Assembly: GCA_022709995.1 (NCBI GenBank)
Contig: JAKLHU010000038.1
Span: 1-9,919 of the forward strand
Direction of reading: 5' to 3'
Length of the DNA stretch: 9,919 nt
DNA from: Verrucomicrobiota bacterium
GTDB taxonomy: Bacteria > Verrucomicrobiota > Lentisphaeria > Oligosphaerales > Oligosphaeraceae
Under the pieces are notes generated by a model that ran no database searches, was not told the origin of the DNA, and saw nothing but the letters and a program-made list of their open reading frames with translations. Positions 1 to 5,868 of this stretch are shown here, in pieces (the stretch's first letter is position 1; every line of letters starts with the position of its first letter). A program made the translations under genes and the position numbers.

Positions 1-2
1 AC

Positions 3-185
3 ACCCCGGCCCAGGCGCCGCGTTCTGGCGGCGCCCCGGGCATGGCGGGCATCAACAACGGCACACGCCGCCAATCGCTTCGCGCCGGCAGTGGGAAAAA
101 GCGTGGCAGTGGCAGCGGGCGCGGAAACGGATCTACGCCGGCGGAACTCGGAGCGGCCAGGCGCCGACACCCCGAAATACCGTAA
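3..185 (+). CDS. Possible C-terminal end of an upstream gene (partial)
   Basis: One frame is open from the left edge to a TAA at 183-185 (about 60 codons). The peptide is rich in Gly, Ser, Arg and Ala, with a low-complexity basic stretch (GSGKKRGSGSGRGNGS) near its end. I recognise no domain. Third positions are roughly 70% G or C, lower than in the clear genes here, and the two other + frames are also open over this stretch, so coding is not proven. The stop lies inside the left arm of an inverted repeat. It may be a disordered basic protein tail or simply non-coding sequence. Confidence 0.2.
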   Translation, partial: TPAQAPRSGGAPGMAGINNGTRRQSLRAGSGKKRGSGSGRGNGSTPAELGAARRRHPEIP

Positions 186-306
186 TCGGTCACCCATTGA
201 TAATGGCGGTCCTAGTGGTCTGGCGCGCCAAGGTGGCGCCTCCGGCCCTGAGGCGCTCAAGCGTTGACTCCTCTATCGCTCAATTCTCAATCACTGACCG
301 ATTACG
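181..306. repeat. 126-base element bounded by perfect 12-base inverted repeats
   Basis: CGTAATCGGTCA at 181-192 is the exact reverse complement of TGACCGATTACG at 295-306. Inside are further palindromes: CCATT-gat-AATGG (194-206), the 10-base palindrome TGGCGCGCCA (221-230), and a 7-base-pair stem GCGCCTC/GAGGCGC with a 7-base loop (236-256). The whole stretch could fold into a branched structure. It sits directly ahead of the ThuA/dehydrogenase operon and over the stop of the possible upstream gene. It could be a small mobile-type repeat, an operator pair or a terminator region; nothing in the sequence decides. A TTGACT at 264-269 resembles a -35 box but has no convincing -10 partner. Confidence 0.5.
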
Positions 307-379
307 AAGTACCCGCCGGAACGCGAGGCGATTTCCCTTCTCCCCAAGAACACCCGACGGCCGCGGCCAGGCGGACCAG

Positions 380-385
380 AAAGGA
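380..385 (+). promoter_or_regulatory. Ribosome binding site of the ThuA-like gene
   Basis: AAAGGA lies 12 bases ahead of the ATG at 398. The frame is open further upstream (ATG at 197 and beyond), but that part crosses the inverted-repeat element and encodes an Arg-rich peptide with no family resemblance. This site, weakly spaced as it is, supports the start at 398. Confidence 0.5.
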
Positions 386-397
386 CAGCAGTTATCC

Positions 398-1204
398 ATG
401 CGCAGCATCAACGTGACGATCTGGAATGAATTCAGGCACGAGCAGTCGCCGACGCCGGTGGGAGACCTGATCCGACGGCATTATCCGGAAGGCCTGCACC
501 ACACCCTGGCGAACAACTTGGCGGCGCCGGATCTGGCCCTGCGACCCGTGTCGCTCGATGAACCCGACCAGGGCCTGCCGGAGGCAATCCTGCAGACGAC
601 CGATGTCCTGGTCTGGTGGGGCCACTGCGCGCACGCGGAGGTCAAAGAAGAGCTGGTGGACAGGATTCAGCGCCGGGTGCTCTCGGGCATGGGCCTGATC
701 GTGCTCCACTCCGGCCATTTTTCCAAAATTTTCCGCCGTCTGATGGGCACTGCCTGCCGGTTGCGCTGGCGGGAAGCCGGCGAAAAGGAACGCCTCTGGG
801 TCGTGTCGCCCGCGCATCCGATTGCCCGCGGCATCCCGGAGACCTTTGTCATTCCCCATCATGAAATGTATGGCGAGCCGTTTGACATTCCGGCGGACGG
901 CAGGATCGTCTTCATGTCCTGGCACGAAGGCGGCAATGTCTTCCGCAGCGGCGTCGCCTTCGAGCGCGACCGCGGCCGGATCTTCTATTTCTCGCCGGGC
1001 CATGAGACCTTCCCGATCTATCATGACCCCGTCATTCTCCAAGTCATCGGCAATGCCATCCGCTGGGCGGCGCCCGCCGAAATCGTCTCGGAACGCGTGA
1101 CGCCCCAACCGCAGCCAATGGAAAAAATCTTTTCCGACAATCCCCTGGCCGATTGTGACACGTCTTCCCTACATCAACCAGCCCCCGAGGCGAAAAAGCC
1201 ATGA
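398..1204 (+). CDS. ThuA-like (trehalose utilization family) protein
   Basis: This 268-residue protein belongs to the ThuA family, which has a class I glutamine-amidotransferase-like fold and is named after the rhizobial trehalose-utilization gene. Visible family features are the strand VLVWWGH (70-76), LIVLHSGHFSK (100-110), HPIARGIP (140-147), HHEMYGEPF (154-162), WHEGGN (175-180) and GRIFYFSPGHETFP (193-206), followed by an NAIRWA helix (219-224). There is no signal peptide, so it should be cytoplasmic. The last 40 residues are a poorly conserved tail. The start at 398 was chosen because the family similarity begins right there (RSINVTIWNEF) and a ribosome binding site precedes it. Its stop overlaps the start of the dehydrogenase gene, so the two are made together. 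By analogy with thuAB, a role in processing an oxidised (keto) sugar is likely; the exact reaction and substrate are inferred, not shown. Confidence 0.9.
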   Translation: MRSINVTIWNEFRHEQSPTPVGDLIRRHYPEGLHHTLANNLAAPDLALRPVSLDEPDQGLPEAILQTTDVLVWWGHCAHAEVKEELVDRIQRRVLSGMGLIVLHSGHFSKIFRRLMGTACRLRWREAGEKERLWVVSPAHPIARGIPETFVIPHHEMYGEPFDIPADGRIVFMSWHEGGNVFRSGVAFERDRGRIFYFSPGHETFPIYHDPVILQVIGNAIRWAAPAEIVSERVTPQPQPMEKIFSDNPLADCDTSSLHQPAPEAKKP

Positions 1205-2199
1205 AGAAATATCGCCTTTCCTTTATCGCGGCTGGACGGATGGCCAACAGCATGGCCGCCCAGCTCAAACAATTCGACGCTGTCGAACTGGCCGGCGTCT
1301 ACGATCCCCTTCCGGACCGCTGCGCCCAGTTCGCCCGAAAATACGCTTTTGCCCGGTGCTGCTCATCCAGCGCGGAACTGCTTGCCGACCAGGCGCTGGA
1401 CGGGGTGGTCATCTGCAATTATGCCCACCAGCATGGCGAAACCATCCTGGCCGCGCTCGCCGCCGGGGTGAAAGCCATTTTCTGCGAAAAACCCGCCATC
1501 CGCACCTTGGACGAGGCCCAGCCTCTACGCGCGGCGGTGGCGCAAGCCGGCGCCAGGGTGATGATCGGACATCACCGCAAGCACATCCCGGCCTGCATCC
1601 GCCTCAAGGAAATGATCGACGCCGGGCGGCTCGGCAAGGTGTTTTTCGCCAAAGTCCACTACTGCAACGCGGGCTATGCGCGCGACTGGGACGATTATTT
1701 CGCCAGTTATGAGAAGTCCGGCGGCACGACGCTGGACATGGCCACCCATTTTGTCGATTTGCTGAACTGGTATTTTGGCGAGGCGGAATCGACGTCGGCG
1801 CGCGCCGTAATGCTGGAAAGAACGCTGCCCAAGGAGGTCCAGCCGTTCGATTATGTCACGGCGACGCTCACCTACCGGAACGGAGTGTTCTGCGGCCTCG
1901 AATCCTCCTACCAGCGCTACGGCGTCCCGACTGACACCATGGAAATCTATGGCGACACCTACACGGCGATCACGGACTTCCGGACGCTGAAGCTGTACAA
2001 CCGCAACGAAACCATCGATGTCAACGTCAGCTTCCCGGACAACGACAGCGACCGGCGACGGCAGGCGAAGGCCTTTGTCGACATGGTGGCGGACGGACGG
2101 CCGCGGCAAACGACGCTGGAAGAAGGCCTGGCGGCCGCCCGCGTCGGCCTTGCCATGCTGCAGTCCAGCGAACGCGGCGGGGAACTCATCCGTTTCTGA
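1201..2199 (+). CDS. Gfo/Idh/MocA family NAD(P)-dependent oxidoreductase
   Basis: This 332-residue enzyme has the Gfo/Idh/MocA layout: an N-terminal Rossmann fold and a C-terminal alpha/beta substrate domain. The nucleotide loop reads FIAAGRMAN (8-16), a variant of GxGxxA with Ala in place of the first Gly. The acidic end of strand 2 is VYD (33-35). The family EKP motif is at 96-98 (Lys97 expected to be catalytic), GHHRKHIP lies at 123-130, and the DMATHFVDLLNW segment (179-190) holds Asp179, His183 and Asp186, matching the usual DxxxHxxD site. The family oxidises or reduces sugars, inositols and their phosphates with NAD(P). The ATG overlaps the preceding TGA (ATGA, 1201-1204), and GAGG at 1187-1190 can serve as ribosome binding site. 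It is probably cytoplasmic and acts with the ThuA-like protein. The substrate cannot be named. Confidence 0.95.
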   Translation: MKKYRLSFIAAGRMANSMAAQLKQFDAVELAGVYDPLPDRCAQFARKYAFARCCSSSAELLADQALDGVVICNYAHQHGETILAALAAGVKAIFCEKPAIRTLDEAQPLRAAVAQAGARVMIGHHRKHIPACIRLKEMIDAGRLGKVFFAKVHYCNAGYARDWDDYFASYEKSGGTTLDMATHFVDLLNWYFGEAESTSARAVMLERTLPKEVQPFDYVTATLTYRNGVFCGLESSYQRYGVPTDTMEIYGDTYTAITDFRTLKLYNRNETIDVNVSFPDNDSDRRRQAKAFVDMVADGRPRQTTLEEGLAAARVGLAMLQSSERGGELIRF

Positions 2200-2220
2200 A
2201 CCAAACCAAACACCAGCCAA

Positions 2221-2250
2221 AGCCCCGCCCGCCCATGTGCGGACGGGGCT
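2221..2250. terminator. Strong hairpin between convergent genes, probable bidirectional terminator
   Basis: AGCCCCGCCCGC (2221-2232) pairs with GCGGACGGGGCT (2239-2250) as a 12-base-pair stem with one C-A mismatch and a 6-base loop (CCATGT). It lies 21 bases after the dehydrogenase stop and 33 bases past the end of the convergent DUF1508 gene. On the - strand the sequence after the hairpin is T- and G-rich (TTGGCTGGTGTTTGGTTTGG), a loose T-tract; on the + strand no T-tract follows. It therefore looks better as a terminator for the - strand gene, and may also stop + strand transcripts. Confidence 0.65.
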
Positions 2251-2283
2251 GGCCACGGTTGATGGCTCATATTGAAAACAAGG

Positions 2284-2625
2284 TCAGGCCTTCTGGGTCA
2301 GATCGGCGACGGCGGAGCCGACGGCATTGGTCATGACCGACGCAATGCCTTTTTCCATGCTGGCTTCGCTGGCGTACATGCCGCTCTTGCCGATGGTTTG
2401 GCCATTGCTGGCCTTCAGCACAAAGAAGCAATCGCCTTTCGCTGACGTCTTGCGTTCGAAACTGGCGGCGGTGGCGCCGTTCTTGCGCACGGACTCGATG
2501 CCGTTCAGGGCGCTTTCCTTCCTCGTGTAAAGTTCACTGGTGAGAATGATTTCGCCGTTGGCCGCTTTCAGGTTGAACATGATCTGACCGTCTGCAGCTG
2601 TCTTGAGGTCGAATTTGCCTGGCAT
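2284..2625 (-). CDS. DUF1508 / YegP-like two-repeat protein
   Basis: This small cytoplasmic protein (113 residues) is made of two copies of the roughly 48-residue DUF1508 module, as in E. coli YegP. Copy 1 spans about residues 5-50 and copy 2 about 56-102. The shared pattern is F-x-L-K-A-x-N-G, then I, S, Y, and a helix with GI-x-SV-x-N (FNLKAANGEII and YTRKESALNGIESVRKNG versus FVLKASNGQTI and YASEASMEKGIASVMTNA). The biochemical role of the family is not established. The start at 2625 is set by AAGGAG six bases upstream and by the family fold starting at Gly3-Lys-Phe. The frame stays open upstream to an ATG at 2706, which would add 27 residues. Base composition is visibly less GC-rich than the neighbouring genes. 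It is convergent with the dehydrogenase operon, has its own promoter and is monocistronic. Confidence 0.93.
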   Translation of the reverse strand: MPGKFDLKTAADGQIMFNLKAANGEIILTSELYTRKESALNGIESVRKNGATAASFERKTSAKGDCFFVLKASNGQTIGKSGMYASEASMEKGIASVMTNAVGSAVADLTQKA

Positions 2626-2631
2626 GTTGAT

Positions 2632-2637
2632 CTCCTT
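2632..2637 (-). promoter_or_regulatory. Strong ribosome binding site of the DUF1508 gene
   Basis: AAGGAG on the - strand, six bases ahead of the ATG at 2625. It is the best Shine-Dalgarno match in the window and decides between the start at 2625 and the in-frame ATG at 2706, which has no comparable site. Confidence 0.85.
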
Positions 2638-2661
2638 CGGGTTGGCGTTGCAACTTGGATC

Positions 2662-2677
2662 CGAACCTGCTGGTTCG
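2662..2677 (-). other. Small hairpin in the leader of the DUF1508 gene
   Basis: CGAACC-AGCA-GGTTCG (read on the - strand) gives a perfect 6-base-pair stem with a 4-base loop inside the roughly 90-base leader between the predicted transcription start and the ribosome binding site. A further 8-base palindrome, GTTGCAAC, lies at 2647-2654. It may stabilise or regulate the transcript; I recognise no known riboswitch or thermometer. Confidence 0.4.
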
Positions 2678-2722
2678 TCCCGGGAGAAACGGAAAAACCG
2701 AGCCATATGCAAATCTTTTCGT

Positions 2723-2751
2723 ATTATACCATATCGGCGAGTCTCTAGCAA
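2723..2751 (-). promoter_or_regulatory. Sigma70-type promoter of the DUF1508 gene
   Basis: On the - strand, TTGCTA (2751-2746) is followed after exactly 17 bases by a perfect TATAAT (2728-2723), with a TGG directly before it that makes an extended -10 (TGnTATAAT). Transcription should start near 2716, giving a leader of about 90 bases to the start codon at 2625. This is the only near-consensus housekeeping promoter I see in the window, which suggests steady and possibly high expression. Confidence 0.85.
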
Positions 2752-2784
2752 GACCGCCAAATGAATGAAACAGGGAATTGCAGT

Positions 2785-2848
2785 AATCCCTCACTCTGGT
2801 AGAGCCAACGAGCGATCACGGTCGTCGACACCACCAGAGTAGGGGATT
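2785..2848. repeat. Imperfect 16-base inverted repeat with 32-base centre
   Basis: AATCCCTCACTCTGGT (2785-2800) and ACCAGAGTAGGGGATT (2833-2848) pair at 14 of 16 positions, the inner 8 being perfect. The centre contains a shorter ACGA/TCGT pairing (2808-2811 with 2822-2825). It sits between the promoter of the leftward DUF1508 gene and the start of the rightward glycoside hydrolase gene. No T-tract follows on either side and no gene ends here, so a terminator is unlikely. An interspersed palindromic repeat (REP- or MITE-like) or an operator are the open choices. The rest of the 2626-2996 gap, to 2996, shows no gene and no convincing + strand promoter. Confidence 0.55.
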
Positions 2849-2983
2849 GCCCAAAATCGCGTTTTCGGCGCTGGCGCCTGTTCGCAAAAGCCGATACCGG
2901 AGCGATAGTAATGGCATTGTCGCCGAGGAAACGCCCCGGCGCCGGTTGTCCGTTTATACATTGTTTCGCCGTCCATCCCAAGA

Positions 2984-2988
2984 GAAGG
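2984..2988 (+). promoter_or_regulatory. Ribosome binding site deciding the glycoside hydrolase start
   Basis: GAAGG lies 8 bases ahead of the ATG at 2997. The same frame is open back to an ATG at 2847, inside the inverted repeat, but the 50 extra residues are Arg-rich and unlike the family, so 2997 is preferred. Confidence 0.65.
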
Positions 2989-2996
2989 CCATTCCG

Positions 2997-4772
2997 ATGT
3001 CCGCTGTTAGTCCGTACTTCGCGTATCGCTCCTTCTGGAAGGAGCCGGCCGCCAAGCGGCGCTTCGCCGCCGCCGGCGTCAAGCAATTCTGCGTCTTTGC
3101 CGGCAACACCGTCAACTCCCTCGGCGAGCCGTACTGCCAGTACGACCCGCTCTGGAAATGGTGGGACACCTATGACTTCAAACCGTTTGACGAGCAGATG
3201 CAGGACACCCTCGACATCTGCCCCGAGGCTGAAATCCTCTGCATCGTCGACCTGAACTCGCCGCTCTGGCTGGCCCGGCAATTGACCTTCGACAGCTACC
3301 CGCAGCTGAGCGTCGCCATCGCCAACGACCGATGGCGGCAAGCCACCGAAAAATACCTCGCCGCACTCGTCGACCACGCCCAGAAAAACTACTCCGACCA
3401 CATCGTCTGCTTCATCATGATGTGCGGCGTCACCGACGAATGGATGGACTACTGCCATGGCCAGGAAAGCCCGGAAAAGCTCCGCCTCTTCCAGACCTGG
3501 GCCCGGGACCGCCACCTGCCCGTCCCGGAGGACATCCCCGGCATCGCCGCCCGCTTTGCCGCCCCGCGCCTGGATGGCGCCCTCCGCGACCCCGCCCGCA
3601 ACCGCGACGCCGTCCACTACTGGCGTTTCACCAGCGACCTGATCGCGGATGCCATCTGCCAATTTGCCGCCCTCATCGACGCCCGCCGCCGACCCGGCCA
3701 GGAAATCGGCGTCTTCTACGGTTATATTTTAGAGCTCACCGGCGGCCGTCTGGTGCAATGCGGCCACCTGGCCTATGAAAAGGTCGAGGCGTCGCCGCGG
3801 ATCGACTTTGTCATCAGCCCCGGCGACTACGGCGACCGCACCATGGGCGGCGGCAGCGGCTTCATGACCCCCAATGGCACCGTCCACGTCCATGGCAAAA
3901 ACTGCCTGTACGAAATCGACCACCGCACCCACACGGCCAACATGCAGCTCACCGAGCACGTCGCCCTGCCCTGGATGAACGCCTGGAAAAACACCGCCGA
4001 GGACATCGCCGGGCTGCGCCGCGAATTCTGCCGCGCCCTGTTCCACGGCGCCTCGCTGTGGTGGTTTGACATGTGGGGCGGCTTCTATGACGATCCCGAC
4101 GTGATGCAGGCCATCGCCGACCTGCTGCCCCTCTGGCGCCAATACGCCGACCGGCGGCGACAGCCCCAGGCCGAAGTCGCCCTGATCGTCGATCCGGCCA
4201 GCACCGCCCTGGTCAACGACCAGCATCCCGTCCTCTCGGGAAAACTCTACAACGGCCTGCACATAGCCCTCAACCGGCTTGGCGCGCCCTTTGTCGTCCA
4301 CTCCTTCGGCGACCTGCCGAAGATCAATGCAGGCGCCTTCAAGCTGGTCATCCTGGCCGGATTGATTGAGCTGACCCCGGAAAAGCGCGCCGTCCTCGAC
4401 CGCTGCCTGCCCGCCAGTGGCCCGGCCCGGCTGTGGATCGGCCCGTCGGCCCTGACGGACGGCGCCGCCTGGGGCCAGCAGCCGCTGACCGACCCGCATT
4501 GCCCGGACGTCGCGGCCGTCACGCCGGCCCTGTTGCGCCAATACGCCCAAGCCGCCGGCGTGCATCTCTTCCTGTCGGACTACACTCCGGTCTGGGCGGA
4601 CGGCGACCTGCTGATGATCCATGTCGCCGAAGGCGGCGACCGCACCATCGCCCTGCCCCGCCACGCGAAAACCGCCCGCGAAATCTTCTCCAATACCGTC
4701 ATCGCCGTCGACGCAGACCATTTCACCTACACTTTCAAAACCCCGGAAACGGCCTTGTTCGCCTTGACCTGA
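2997..4772 (+). CDS. GH42-like glycoside hydrolase (beta-galactosidase-type)
   Basis: This 591-residue protein has the layout of GH42/GH-A clan beta-galactosidase-like enzymes: a TIM-barrel part (about 10-385) followed by a flavodoxin/amidotransferase-like middle domain (about 391-500, starting AEVALIVDPAS) and a short C-terminal beta region (about 535-591). TDEW at 146-149 offers Glu148 as candidate acid/base, and LYEIDHRTH (304-312) offers Glu306 as candidate nucleophile, resembling the E-x-D-x-R-T-H site of related proteins. Aromatic barrel segments include PLWKWWDTYDF (51-61) and WWFDMWGGFYDD (355-366). There is no signal peptide, so it should act on imported oligosaccharides or glycosides in the cytoplasm. 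It stands alone with its own ribosome binding site; the next gene is 142 bases away. Family placement is by layout and motifs only; the substrate is unknown and a non-galactosidase specificity is quite possible. Confidence 0.75.
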   Translation: MSAVSPYFAYRSFWKEPAAKRRFAAAGVKQFCVFAGNTVNSLGEPYCQYDPLWKWWDTYDFKPFDEQMQDTLDICPEAEILCIVDLNSPLWLARQLTFDSYPQLSVAIANDRWRQATEKYLAALVDHAQKNYSDHIVCFIMMCGVTDEWMDYCHGQESPEKLRLFQTWARDRHLPVPEDIPGIAARFAAPRLDGALRDPARNRDAVHYWRFTSDLIADAICQFAALIDARRRPGQEIGVFYGYILELTGGRLVQCGHLAYEKVEASPRIDFVISPGDYGDRTMGGGSGFMTPNGTVHVHGKNCLYEIDHRTHTANMQLTEHVALPWMNAWKNTAEDIAGLRREFCRALFHGASLWWFDMWGGFYDDPDVMQAIADLLPLWRQYADRRRQPQAEVALIVDPASTALVNDQHPVLSGKLYNGLHIALNRLGAPFVVHSFGDLPKINAGAFKLVILAGLIELTPEKRAVLDRCLPASGPARLWIGPSALTDGAAWGQQPLTDPHCPDVAAVTPALLRQYAQAAGVHLFLSDYTPVWADGDLLMIHVAEGGDRTIALPRHAKTAREIFSNTVIAVDADHFTYTFKTPETALFALT

Positions 4773-4862
4773 ATGGCCGCCCACATGACGGGGTAGAATG
4801 GAACCTCAAGGGGACGGCGAAATCGGACGCTTAGAGCGCCTAACAACAATCCTCTTATTCCA

Positions 4863-4880
4863 CCGTCCCATCCGTCCCAT
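4863..4880. repeat. Tandem 9-base repeat ahead of the epimerase gene
   Basis: CCGTCCCAT occurs twice back to back (4863-4871 and 4872-4880), 34 bases before the ATG at 4915. The gap 4773-4914 otherwise shows no gene. TAGAAT at 4794-4799 looks like a -10, but the only -35-like hexamer (TTGACC, 4764-4769) is 24 bases away, so no promoter is called. Confidence 0.5.
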
Positions 4881-4901
4881 TGGCGTCATCCACTCATCAC
4901 C

Positions 4902-4906
4902 AAGGA
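4902..4906 (+). promoter_or_regulatory. Ribosome binding site deciding the epimerase start
   Basis: AAGGA lies 8 bases ahead of the ATG at 4915. The frame is open back to an ATG at 4798, but the Rossmann strand begins immediately after 4915, so the longer form is unlikely. Confidence 0.7.
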
Positions 4907-4914
4907 TCGTCAGC

Positions 4915-5841
4915 ATGAACATGTTACTTATTGGCGGCAGTGGCCATGTCAGCGGCGCGGTCTGCCGGGAGTGCCTGCGGCGAGGCCATGACGTCACCGT
5001 CCTCACCCGCGGCCGCCGCCCTGTCGATCCCCGCGCCAAGGCCATTCTGGCCGACCGCAACGACGCCGCCGCCATGCGGGCCGCCTTTGCCGACCCCTCC
5101 CTGCGCTTCGACGCCGTCATCGACTGCATCTGCTATGCGCCGGAAGACATGGCCGTCATGCTCGAGCTCTTCCGCGCCCGCTGCCAGCAACTGGTGTTTG
5201 TTTCGACCGACTTTGTCTTCGATCCCGCCCAACGCCGTTTTCCGCAGCCGGTCGACGCGCCCATCCTGGCCAACGATGACAACGGCAACCAGGCGTACGG
5301 CTTCAAAAAGTCACTCTGCGAGCAGCTTCTCCATCGCGAAGCCGCCGACGCCGGCCTGGCCTGGACCGTGTTCCGGCCCTGCCACATCTACGGCGGCAAC
5401 TCCCGGCTCGGGTGCTTCCCCTGTCACTGCCGGGACGTCGACATCCTAGCCCGCCTGCAGCGCAGCGAAACCATCACGCTGGTCGACGGCGGCCATTTCC
5501 TGCAGCAGCCCATCCTGGTCGACGACCTGGCCGTCACCATCGCCAGCTGCCTCGGCAATCCCCTGGCCGCCCGCCGCACCTTCAACATGGCCGGACCCGA
5601 CATCGTGGAATCGGCCGCCTACTATCGCCTGATTGCCGACGTCCTTGGCGTCGATCTGCGCATCCGCTCCACCCCCCTGGCCGAACACCTGCAGCTGCGC
5701 CCCGGCGACCGGCCATTCCTCTGCCACCGCATCTATGACCTGGCCGACCTGACCGCCGCCAAACTGACGCCGCCAGCCACCCGGCTGGCCGACGGCATCC
5801 GCCAGCATGCCCAAAACCTCCTGGCCGCCAAACCGGCATAA
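4915..5841 (+). CDS. NAD(P)-dependent epimerase/dehydratase-like protein (atypical SDR)
   Basis: This 308-residue protein belongs to the extended or atypical short-chain dehydrogenase group. It opens with a Rossmann strand and glycine loop, MLLIGGSGHVSG (3-14), has TRGRRP after strand 2 (31-36), and a DAVIDCI strand (66-72). LVFVSTDFVFD (93-103) carries the Ser/Thr of the active site, and Tyr128-x-x-x-Lys132 (YGFKK) is the catalytic pair. FRPCHIYG (153-160) and the segment LQQPILVDDLA (196-206) are typical of NAD-dependent sugar epimerases and related dehydratases. It should be a soluble cytoplasmic enzyme acting on a sugar or nucleotide-sugar type substrate, which cannot be specified. It lies only 27 bases before the permease gene in the same frame, so the two may be co-transcribed, although a functional link is not obvious. 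Confidence 0.9.
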   Translation: MNMLLIGGSGHVSGAVCRECLRRGHDVTVLTRGRRPVDPRAKAILADRNDAAAMRAAFADPSLRFDAVIDCICYAPEDMAVMLELFRARCQQLVFVSTDFVFDPAQRRFPQPVDAPILANDDNGNQAYGFKKSLCEQLLHREAADAGLAWTVFRPCHIYGGNSRLGCFPCHCRDVDILARLQRSETITLVDGGHFLQQPILVDDLAVTIASCLGNPLAARRTFNMAGPDIVESAAYYRLIADVLGVDLRIRSTPLAEHLQLRPGDRPFLCHRIYDLADLTAAKLTPPATRLADGIRQHAQNLLAAKPA

Positions 5842-5868
5842 TCACCCCTCGCCCCGCCCCTGACTGCC

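Noticed and set aside
264..292. Possible promoter for the ThuA operon starting with TTGACT
   Set aside because: Good -35 but no acceptable -10 at 16-18 bases spacing.
197..397. N-terminal extension of the ThuA-like protein from ATG 197
   Set aside because: It reads through the inverted-repeat element, is Arg-rich, and family similarity begins only at 398, where a ribosome binding site is present.
2881..2909. Possible + strand promoter for the hydrolase (TTCGCA, 17 bases, GATAGT)
   Set aside because: Only four of six matches in each box; not distinguishable from background.
2847..2996. 50-residue N-terminal extension of the glycoside hydrolase
   Set aside because: The ATG lies at the edge of the inverted repeat, the peptide is basic and unlike the family, and GAAGG precedes the ATG at 2997.
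3729..4784. Long open frame on the - strand (351 codons) opposite the glycoside hydrolase
   Set aside because: It mirrors a GC-rich gene; the peptide is Gly/Ala/Val/Asp-rich with no recognisable domain, and the + strand protein has clear family features. Other long - strand frames at 2745-3662, 6844-7587 and 8928-9842 are rejected for the same reason.
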